From positions 1 to 6,383 of the forward strand of contig CAZARD010000171.1 of NCBI GenBank assembly GCA_964487505.1: DNA of 6,383 nt, in the 5' to 3' direction. A program made the position numbers and the translations under genes. Below, piece by piece: positions 1-4,523 of the stretch (within the stretch, counting starts at the first letter, position 1; every line of letters starts with the position of its first letter). A model generated the notes under the pieces. It was not told the origin of the DNA, did no database searches, and saw only the letters and a list, made by a program, of their open reading frames with translations. This stretch comes from JAFDVJ01 sp964487505 (lineage in GTDB: Bacteria; Acidobacteriota; Blastocatellia; Pyrinomonadales; Pyrinomonadaceae).

Positions 1-2
1 TC

Positions 3-575
3 AGTTCAAATTCGCATATCGATTACGTCGGACGAATAATCGACGCGCTCGACGCGGAAGATCCGCCGGGATCCGACGATTACGGGTTCGGTCAGTTCGT
101 GAGGCTTCCGCTTGAGGACGGCAGTGAGATCATTGGCGTCATTTACGATTCGATCCTCGTTAATCCGGATTACGCGAACTATGGGCCGCGACTGTCGCCG
201 AAACCCGAACTTCGAAGTTTCAGCCCGGACTATCTGAGCGAACAGGGATTCCTGATCGGCATTTTGCTGCTCGGCAGCCGAACCGGTGACGGCGACGTAA
301 CACACGGCGTCCCGCGCCGCATCGTTCCGGCCGGACAGGAGGTGCTCGGTCTCGATCCCGGGGGAATCGTGAGCTTTCATTCGGATGAAGACGGCAATGT
401 TCGCCTTCGTTACTATTCCCACGTCGTCGCGCACGCCGGTCAATTTGCGCTTCCGCTACTCGAGTCGATCATCGAACAACTCGGGTCGAAGATGCCGCAT
501 CGTGAGGCCCGGCGGCTCGCCGTACTGAAAGAATCACTGGCTTGGCAACGCACGCTCGGTGCGAAACGTCTATGA
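3..575 (+). CDS. HAS-barrel-like domain protein, 5' partial
   Basis: The reading frame is open from the left edge, giving 190 residues up to the TGA at 573-575. No in-frame ATG lies near the edge, so the true start is probably just outside; the GTG at 99 is an unlikely start because the homologous-looking N-terminal strand lies upstream of it. The first residues (HIDYVGRIID), then a short acidic loop and 'GFGQFVRLPLEDGSEIIGVI', resemble a HAS-barrel, the small beta-barrel found at the N-terminus of HerA/FtsK-like ATPases and as stand-alone proteins in cyanobacteria and some other phyla. A middle segment (roughly residues 80-125) contains a Gly/Arg-rich loop and 'VPRRIVPAGQEVLGL'. The C-terminal 60 residues look helical (LPLLESIIEQL, then a basic helix). 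No ATPase motifs are present, so it may act with a separate ATPase encoded upstream, which is inference. The family call is by pattern recognition only. Confidence 0.6.
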   Translation, partial: SSNSHIDYVGRIIDALDAEDPPGSDDYGFGQFVRLPLEDGSEIIGVIYDSILVNPDYANYGPRLSPKPELRSFSPDYLSEQGFLIGILLLGSRTGDGDVTHGVPRRIVPAGQEVLGLDPGGIVSFHSDEDGNVRLRYYSHVVAHAGQFALPLLESIIEQLGSKMPHREARRLAVLKESLAWQRTLGAKRL

Positions 576-676
576 AGTACGACAGTGGGAAACGAAAGCG
601 CGGATCGGAGAAATGGGATTCGGTGGTCCATTTTCGCTTCCCCACACACGGCTATCTATTCTTCCTGGAGTTTTGA
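572..676 (+). CDS. possible 34-aa small protein, translationally coupled
   Basis: An ORF of 34 codons starts at ATG 572-574, overlapping the TGA of the upstream gene as ATGA, and stops with TGA at 674-676, three bases before the next gene's ATG. The peptide begins MKYDSGKRKRGSEKWDS and ends with an aromatic, hydrophobic tail (GYLFFLEF). It therefore has a very basic N-terminal half and no signal peptide. About two thirds of its third codon positions are G or C, similar to the neighbours. There is no clear Shine-Dalgarno sequence, so expression would depend on coupling to the upstream stop. I do not recognise it. It may simply be the spacer between two genes that happens to be open, and the positional fit is the only real argument for it. 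Confidence 0.3.
   Translation: MKYDSGKRKRGSEKWDSVVHFRFPTHGYLFFLEF
666..670 (+). promoter_or_regulatory. Shine-Dalgarno site for the 680 gene
   Basis: TGGAG lies 9 bases before the ATG at 680-682. It supports that start for the exported protein and lies inside the last codons of the candidate small ORF, so ribosomes finishing that ORF could re-initiate here. Confidence 0.6.
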
Positions 677-679
677 GTT

Positions 680-1222
680 ATGAAATCTTTGATCTTTGTG
701 GGCTTGCTGATCTCCGCGTGTTCCGTTTTCGCCGGCGCTCAGCCGCGGCCGGTTGAGACTTCGCCGCAGCGCGGACCGGTAAAACCGGCGCCGGCTTCGT
801 TTTCCGCCAAATATGAAGGCGGAATGTACGGGTTCGGCAAGAAAGAGGAAGGCACGCTGAAGTTCGACGACGCCAACGAACGGCTCGTCTTCTTCGGCAA
901 GCAGCAAAAGGAGCTGTTCGCGATCCCTTACAGCGCGATGCTGATCGTCTATCCGCAGTCGCAGTCGGTACAATCGACGACCGGAAAGGTCGTCAGCGTC
1001 ATCCCGTACGCCGGCCTTCTCGGCGGATTCATCAAGGAAAAGCGAAGATATCTGGTGATCAATTTCGATGACCCCGATGTCGAAGCCAAGGGAACGGTGA
1101 ATTTCAAGATCGAGACCGCCGAATTGCTCGATTCCGTGCTCGCGAAGCTCGCCGATGAGGCGGAACTCAAACAGCGCGGCGAGGCCTATTACCGGCCGAA
1201 AGCGGTGAAGATCGAAGATTGA
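680..1222 (+). CDS. exported PH-fold-like protein of unknown function
   Basis: 180 residues, complete. The N-terminus is a secretion signal: one Lys, a hydrophobic core (residues 4-11) and small residues. Two readings are possible. Residues 11-14 (ISAC) fit a lipobox, which would make Cys14 a lipidated N-terminus, although the signal would be short. Alternatively signal peptidase I could cut after Ala18 or Ala20 (VFA, AGA). A Pro-rich linker (about 22-40) follows, then a beta-rich domain from about 41 to 147 (EGTLKFDDANERLVFF, ELFAIPYSAML, RRYLVINFDD, GTVNFKIET), then a C-terminal amphipathic helix (about 148-165). This order (paired beta-hairpins that resemble a GRAM/PH lipid-binding shape and one closing helix) suggests a PH-like fold. 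That is inference from pattern, and I cannot name a function. The start is supported by TGGAG 9 bases upstream. The gene may share a transcript with the upstream HAS-barrel gene. Confidence 0.75.
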   Translation: MKSLIFVGLLISACSVFAGAQPRPVETSPQRGPVKPAPASFSAKYEGGMYGFGKKEEGTLKFDDANERLVFFGKQQKELFAIPYSAMLIVYPQSQSVQSTTGKVVSVIPYAGLLGGFIKEKRRYLVINFDDPDVEAKGTVNFKIETAELLDSVLAKLADEAELKQRGEAYYRPKAVKIED

Positions 1223-1345
1223 GCCTCACGGACAGACGCCGAGTCGATATTCGCGATCGCCGGTGTTCGTTACGAGCGTGCTGGTCGCGAGGTGGAAAGT
1301 AATTCAACCCAGATTACGCGATTAGATCACTTAACGGCGTTTCGC

Positions 1346-1409
1346 CACGGATTGCACGAATTCGCACATATTATTCCGTGTTTTGTTCGCGGAATTCGGG
1401 AAATCCGTG
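1346..1409. repeat. interrupted palindrome of CACGGATT / CGAATTC type
   Basis: The outer arms CACGGATT (1346-1353) and AATCCGTG (1402-1409) are perfect inverted complements. Three bases further in on each side, CGAATTC (1357-1363) pairs with GAATTCG (1392-1398). The total is 15 paired bases symmetrically spaced, with a loop of 28 bases. Degenerate 'CACGGATTxCACGAATTC' dyads of this kind occur as dispersed intergenic elements in several phyla, as I recall. A single copy is visible here, so its repeat status in this genome is inferred. It could form a stem-loop in a read-through transcript of either convergent gene. Confidence 0.55.
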
Positions 1410-1485
1410 CCGGAGTTTTTCAAGCGCGTTATACGGGTTCAACCCCAAGAGATGACAGTCGCGTTTTCGAAGCCCGACGCACAAC

Positions 1486-1568
1486 TTGAGCATCAGCCGT
1501 CGTAGAGGTCGGCAGAATGCGAACCTCGCAATCGGGCAGAACCATACGACTCGTTTTGGGCTGATCAA
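1486..1568. other. nested stem-loop, possible structured RNA
   Basis: ATCAGCC (1492-1498) pairs with GGCTGAT (1559-1565), extended by TTG (1486-1488) with CAA (1566-1568) across a 3-base bulge. Directly continuing inward, GTCGTA (1499-1504) pairs with TACGAC (1545-1550), leaving an 8-base one-sided bulge (1551-1558). Directly inside that, GAGGT (1505-1509) pairs with ACCTC (1523-1527). The result is a stack of about 21 pairs in an 83-base span. I match it to no known RNA family. It could be part of a repetitive element, a 3' UTR structure or chance. The pairing was found by eye, without energy calculation. Confidence 0.3.
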
Positions 1569-1583
1569 CGGCCTGCTCCTGTC

Positions 1584-1598
1584 GCCCTCCACGAGGGC
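1584..1598. other. short GC-rich hairpin
   Basis: GCCCTC (1584-1589) and GAGGGC (1593-1598) form a perfect 6-bp stem with the loop CAC. Read rightward it is followed by TTATC, which is too poor in U for a canonical intrinsic terminator. Read leftward, about 45 bases past the rsmE stop, no U-tract follows either. It could be a weak 3'-end structure. Confidence 0.3.
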
Positions 1599-1601
1599 TT
1601 A

Positions 1602-1643
1602 TCACAAATCCAAAATCGAAAATCCCAAGTCCAAAATCGAATT
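1602..1643. repeat. degenerate 7-bp tandem repeat (TCCAAAA type)
   Basis: Six heptamers stand head to tail in register: TCACAAA, TCCAAAA (1609-1615), TCGAAAA, TCCCAAG, TCCAAAA (1630-1636) and TCGAATT. The consensus is TCCAAAA, and two units match it exactly. The array ends inside the complement of the rsmE stop codon (1642-1644). Heptameric short tandem repeats between genes are well known in cyanobacteria (the STRR class). Here the array is small and degenerate, and no function can be read from it. Confidence 0.6.
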
Positions 1644-2361
1644 AGCCGACGTCGCCGAAGCGGTGCTCGAGGATCGACGCGATCGCGATCGCGGCCGTTT
1701 CGGCGCGCAGGATCCGACCGCCGAGCGTGACGATCTCAAATCCGCTTGACCGCGCAAGCTCAAGCTCGGCATCGTCCCAACCGCCTTCCGGACCCGTAAC
1801 GGCGGTGATCGCTGTGCGCGCCGAAAGGTCGCCGAGCGGTGCGCCGCTGCGTTCCGAGAACAAAAGCACCGTTTTGCCCACGGATCCCGAACAGAACCGC
1901 GCGAACCCGATCGGCTCGTCGATCACCGTCAAACGCGCCCGCCCGCACTGTTTCGTCGCTTCGAGCGCGATCCGGCGCCATCGCTCCGCGCGCTTTTCGA
2001 CATCCTTCGGCTTAACGTCACCGCGCTTGGTGATCAGCGGAACGATCCGCGAGACGCCGAGTTCGACGGCCTTTTGCGTCACCAGATCGAATTTGTCGGA
2101 TTTGAGCAGCGCGACCGCGAGCGTCAGTTCGAGCGGCGATTCCGGCGCCGACGGCGCGATCTCCGAAATAACCGACAATGCCGCACCGTTCTTCGAGATC
2201 CGGTCGATCCGCGCCGTAAATTCGTGGCCTTTTCCATCGAACACGGCCACGACTTCGCCCTCGCGCAAACGCAAGACATCCCGCAGATGACGCGCTTCAT
2301 CGCGTTCAAGTTCGACGCGCAACGGAGCGGCGGTTATGGCGGGCGAATAGAATCTACGCAT
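1642..2361 (-). CDS. rsmE: 16S rRNA (uracil1498-N3)-methyltransferase RsmE
   Basis: 239 residues, the usual length for the family. RsmE uses S-adenosylmethionine to methylate N3 of U1498 in 16S rRNA of the assembled 30S subunit, in the cytoplasm. The N-terminal PUA-like RNA-binding domain (about 1-70) includes HLRDVLRLREGE. The SPOUT catalytic domain follows, with KSDKFDLVTQKAVELGV (87-103), the conserved EATKQCGR (134-141), the SAM-binding knot motif GPEGGW (190-195) and LGGRILRAETA (213-223). All signature motifs look intact. The start overlaps the upstream gene by 8 bases (ATGCGTAG), which suggests translational coupling, and GGAGG lies close before the ATG. It is the last gene of the four-gene operon. 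Confidence 0.96.
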   Translation of the reverse strand: MRRFYSPAITAAPLRVELERDEARHLRDVLRLREGEVVAVFDGKGHEFTARIDRISKNGAALSVISEIAPSAPESPLELTLAVALLKSDKFDLVTQKAVELGVSRIVPLITKRGDVKPKDVEKRAERWRRIALEATKQCGRARLTVIDEPIGFARFCSGSVGKTVLLFSERSGAPLGDLSARTAITAVTGPEGGWDDAELELARSSGFEIVTLGGRILRAETAAIAIASILEHRFGDVG

Positions 2362-2923
2362 TTTCCTCCGGGTCGGCGGGCTGAAAGCGCTCCTTAAAAT
2401 CCTTGGAATCGATCCGCAGTTCGAGCCAGTTCGCGAATATCTCGGGCGTTTGCAGAAAAAGCGTCAGCCATTCTCCAATCTCGGTCAGTTCGGCCCGTTT
2501 CGGCCCGTCGATCCGCGGATTCCGCGATGCGTCGATCGCCCGCGAGCGCGCCTCCATCAGCCTTTCGCGGAGCCTTCTGGTCCTTTCCGGGCTCAGCGCC
2601 TTCCGGCGTTCGACCTCGACGGCCCGCATCGATCTGACCGCATTCGGAATCGAATCGAACCGGTAGAACGTTTCATCGAGCGCTTCGTCCCGCAACGGTT
2701 TCTTCCGGCTGACGAACAGTGTCATTATCTCCGAATGCCTCAACTCCGCGCCCTCGTCCGCGAGCAGCCGCGCGATCGTCATCGGCGAATCGACGGCGCC
2801 GGCCCCGAAACGCGCTTCGATCGCCGTTTCGATGGCCTCGATCTCGACCGCACCGACGCTTTCGCAGTCGAGTTTCTCCCAAACCTCAATGATCAGGTCG
2901 GTCTTTGTGCGTGAAGTCCACAT
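2354..2923 (-). CDS. conserved-looking hypothetical protein, operon member
   Basis: 189 residues that I cannot assign to a named family. The N-terminal part (5-70) looks helical and orderly: TDLIIEVWEKLDC, then EIEAIETAIEARFG, then SPMTIARLLADEGAELRHSEIM. That could be a small helical or winged-helix-like module. The middle (75-135) is strongly charged and probably a long helix or coiled coil (ERTRRLRERLMEARSRA). The C-terminal part (143-175) is another helical segment with several aromatics (EWLTLFLQTPEIFANWLELR). There is no signal peptide or membrane segment, so it is probably cytoplasmic. The ATG is 3 bases after the RfaE2 stop and the stop overlaps the rsmE start by 8 bases, so it should be co-expressed with both. 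Codon use matches the neighbours. I recall similar proteins in Blastocatellia but cannot verify this. Confidence 0.85.
   Translation of the reverse strand: MWTSRTKTDLIIEVWEKLDCESVGAVEIEAIETAIEARFGAGAVDSPMTIARLLADEGAELRHSEIMTLFVSRKKPLRDEALDETFYRFDSIPNAVRSMRAVEVERRKALSPERTRRLRERLMEARSRAIDASRNPRIDGPKRAELTEIGEWLTLFLQTPEIFANWLELRIDSKDFKERFQPADPEENA
2365..2369 (-). promoter_or_regulatory. Shine-Dalgarno site for rsmE
   Basis: On the - strand GGAGG ends 3 bases before the rsmE ATG. The spacing is short but the match is strong, and it decides this start. It lies within the last codons of the upstream gene. Confidence 0.6.
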
Positions 2924-2926
2924 TCT

Positions 2927-3448
2927 TCAGTCGGCGCTTGAAAGCGGCGGCGGGCCGTCGGCAGATTCGGCGACGGCGCGAATGAGATCGGTCGAGGAAT
3001 GATCTTTCGGGTCGCCGACGATCGCGACGCGGCCGCCGTACTCGCGGACGATCTCGCGTTCCGGCACCGTATCGGTCGTGTAATCGGTTCCCTTGGCGTG
3101 GACGTCGGGCCGGAGAGCCCGGATCAATTCGGTGACCGTCGGCTCATCGAAGACCGTCACCAGATCGACCATACGAAGTGTCGCGACGATCTCGGCCCGC
3201 TCTTTCGCCGGTATGAACGGACGGTTCCGCCCCTTGAGCGCGCGCACCTGATCGTCGGAATTGATCGCCACGACCAGCACATCTCCGAGTTCGGAAGCTC
3301 CCTGCAAATACCGGATATGGCCGACGTGAAAGAGGTCGAAACAGCCGTTCGCGAGGACGACCGACAAGCCGTCCCGGCGAAGGTCGCCGATCGCGGCGAT
3401 GAGCCGGGACCGATCGAGGATCGGCGCGTTTTCGTGTGCGTTGTTCAT
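2927..3448 (-). CDS. rfaE2: D-glycero-beta-D-manno-heptose 1-phosphate adenylyltransferase (RfaE2)
   Basis: 173 residues, near the usual length of RfaE domain II proteins (about 160). The reaction joins heptose 1-phosphate and ATP to give ADP-heptose and pyrophosphate, in the cytoplasm, as a step toward the heptoses of LPS inner core or other glycans. The nucleotidyltransferase motif is intact: NGCFDLFHVGHIRYL (34-48), including the HVGH (HxGH) of the active site. INSDDQVRALKGRNRP (62-77), AKERAEIVATL (81-91), KGTDY (119-123) and DHSSTDLI (149-156) match the family. The reading frame stays open upstream to 3766, but that part is only the reverse-frame shadow of the kinase. I chose ATG 3446-3448 because it forms an ATGA overlap with the kinase stop and precedes a normal-length domain. 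The last 10 or so residues (DGPPPLSSAD) look like a disordered tail. Confidence 0.93.
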   Translation of the reverse strand: MNNAHENAPILDRSRLIAAIGDLRRDGLSVVLANGCFDLFHVGHIRYLQGASELGDVLVVAINSDDQVRALKGRNRPFIPAKERAEIVATLRMVDLVTVFDEPTVTELIRALRPDVHAKGTDYTTDTVPEREIVREYGGRVAIVGDPKDHSSTDLIRAVAESADGPPPLSSAD

Positions 3449-4434
3449 ACGGTCGCGATCTGGCTCTCGCCGAGGGAACGCAATAACTCTTCCGGGGCGA
3501 CGGTGGACGTGCCCTTTTTCATCACGACGAGCCCGCCGGCGTGGTTCGCCAGCACCGCGCTTTCGGCGAATCCGAGGCCGGAGGCGAGTCCGAGCGCGTA
3601 GACCGCGATCACCGTGTCGCCGGCGCCCGTGACATCGACCGGTTCGAGCGGGCCGACCGCCGGAAACGAACGGGGAGCCAGACCTTTTTCGACGAGGAGC
3701 ATTCCATTGTTGCCGCGCGTCACGAGAAGGGCATCGAATCCAAGCCGGTTCCGAAGTCCTTCGCAATCGGCCTCGCGAAAGTCCGTTCCGAGAATCTGCT
3801 CGACCTCTTCCTGGTTCGGGGTCGCCGATGTCGCGCCCGAAAACTCCGCGAGCCGGAAACGGGAATCTACAACGACCGGGATTTCGTGTTTGCGTCCGAG
3901 ATCGATCGCCAGGGCCCCGATCTCGGGATCGGCGGCGCCGTAGTTGTAATCGGACACCACGATCGCATCGGCATCGGCCGCTGCCTCGCGAAGATTCCTT
4001 TCGATCAGCGCGCGGGTTTCGGCATCAAGCCGCGCGTCGTTCTCGTAGTCGATCCGGATGACCTGCTGCCGCGCCGCGTAATGCTGTCCGGCAAGAACCC
4101 TGACCTTCGTCGTCGTCGAGTAATCGCCCGAAACCGTGACCCGAGACGTGCCGACTCCGGAGTCGCTGAGGCGTCGGAGAAGTTCCGCGCCGCTTTGATC
4201 TTTGCCGACGACGCCGATTGACTCTACCGCCGCGCCCAGGACCGCGATGTTCGTTGCCGCGTTCGCGGCGCCGCCGGCCAGAGTTTCGGTCTCGTCATGG
4301 CGAAGAATGAAGACCGGCGCTTCGCGTGAGACCCGGTTGATGGTGCCGCGCAGAAACTGATCGGCGACGAGATCGCCGACGACGACGATGCGCTTCTGCC
4401 GGAACCGTTTCTCGATCAATTCGCCAAAGTCCAT
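3445..4434 (-). CDS. rfaE1: PfkB-family kinase, RfaE1/HldE kinase-domain type
   Basis: 329 residues. By similarity this is the D-glycero-beta-D-manno-heptose 7-phosphate kinase, which makes heptose 1,7-bisphosphate from ATP in the cytoplasm. Family motifs visible: IVVVGDLVADQFLRG (16-30), NRVSREAPV (33-41), LAGGAANAATNIAVLGA (52-68), KVRVLAGQ (110-117), QQVIRIDYE (123-131), TPNQEEVE (205-212), LLVTRGNNGM (236-245) and the PfkB signature DVTGAGDTV (267-275) with catalytic base Asp273. GTSTVAPEEL (308-317) closely matches HldE. One difference: the segment usually reading DPK in HldE is DSRF here (190-193), so substrate identity is less certain than the family. I rejected a longer frame to 4638 because it would run through the terminator and the neighbouring gene. 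The ATG at 4432-4434 has no clear Shine-Dalgarno sequence. First gene of the operon. Confidence 0.88.
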   Translation of the reverse strand: MDFGELIEKRFRQKRIVVVGDLVADQFLRGTINRVSREAPVFILRHDETETLAGGAANAATNIAVLGAAVESIGVVGKDQSGAELLRRLSDSGVGTSRVTVSGDYSTTTKVRVLAGQHYAARQQVIRIDYENDARLDAETRALIERNLREAAADADAIVVSDYNYGAADPEIGALAIDLGRKHEIPVVVDSRFRLAEFSGATSATPNQEEVEQILGTDFREADCEGLRNRLGFDALLVTRGNNGMLLVEKGLAPRSFPAVGPLEPVDVTGAGDTVIAVYALGLASGLGFAESAVLANHAGGLVVMKKGTSTVAPEELLRSLGESQIATV

Positions 4435-4447
4435 TTCTAAACAAGTT

Positions 4448-4453
4448 ACTATA
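4448..4453 (-). promoter_or_regulatory. candidate -10 element for the heptose operon
   Basis: On the - strand TATAGT lies 13 bases before the kinase ATG, within the only AT-rich stretch between the terminator and the gene. Transcription would start a few bases before the ATG, so the mRNA would be nearly leaderless, which fits the lack of a Shine-Dalgarno sequence. No convincing -35 hexamer lies 16-18 bases upstream, and that position would fall in the terminator T-tract. Confidence 0.3.
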
Positions 4454-4466
4454 ACTGTGCCGGCAA

Positions 4467-4499
4467 ACAAAAAGGTTGAAGGCCCGAAAGCCTTCAACC
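4467..4499 (-). terminator. intrinsic terminator of the FG-GAP gene
   Basis: GGTTGAAGGC (4474-4483) and GCCTTCAACC (4490-4499) form a perfect 10-bp stem with a 6-base loop. In the - direction the stem is followed at once by TTTTTGTTT, the U-tract of a Rho-independent terminator. It sits 25 bases after the TGA of the FG-GAP gene and 40 bases before the kinase ATG, so it separates the two transcripts. On the + strand no U-tract follows, so it should act in one direction. Confidence 0.9.
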
Positions 4500-4523
4500 C
4501 TTGGATCGTCAGATTCGAAAAGA

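Larger units (their letters stand above)
1223..1641. other. gene-poor convergent intergenic region
   Basis: About 420 bases separate the ends of two convergent genes. The ORFs of about 65-87 codons found here on either strand run through dyads and repeats, lack ribosome binding sites and resemble no protein family I know. No U-tracted intrinsic terminator is evident for either flanking gene. The region instead contains several structured or repeated stretches: a small GGCG-TTT-CGCC hairpin (1336-1346), an interrupted dyad, a nested stem-loop, a GC hairpin and a heptamer repeat. This is typical of an intergenic space that collects repetitive elements. Confidence 0.6.

Noticed and set aside
1434..1446. 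GGGTTCAACCC-like word resembling a tRNA T-arm
   Set aside because: The stem around the TTCAA does not reach 5 bp with a 7-base loop, and no acceptor, D or anticodon arms surround it on either strand.
1480..1570. Possible integron attC-like hairpin
   Set aside because: The dyad has neither the RYYYAAC core nor the matching inverse core at its ends, and no integrase or cassette context is present.
1371..1592. A 73-codon - strand ORF in the convergent intergenic region
   Set aside because: Its C-terminal residues (FPEFREQNTE) are only the translation of the palindromic repeat, the rest crosses the stem-loop, and there is no ribosome site. It could be a decayed fragment, but I see no family match.
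3449..3766. N-terminal extension of the RfaE2 frame by 106 codons
   Set aside because: The added residues are Arg/Gly/Pro-rich, as expected from an out-of-frame reading of the kinase gene. The ATG at 3448 gives the normal family length and an ATGA overlap.
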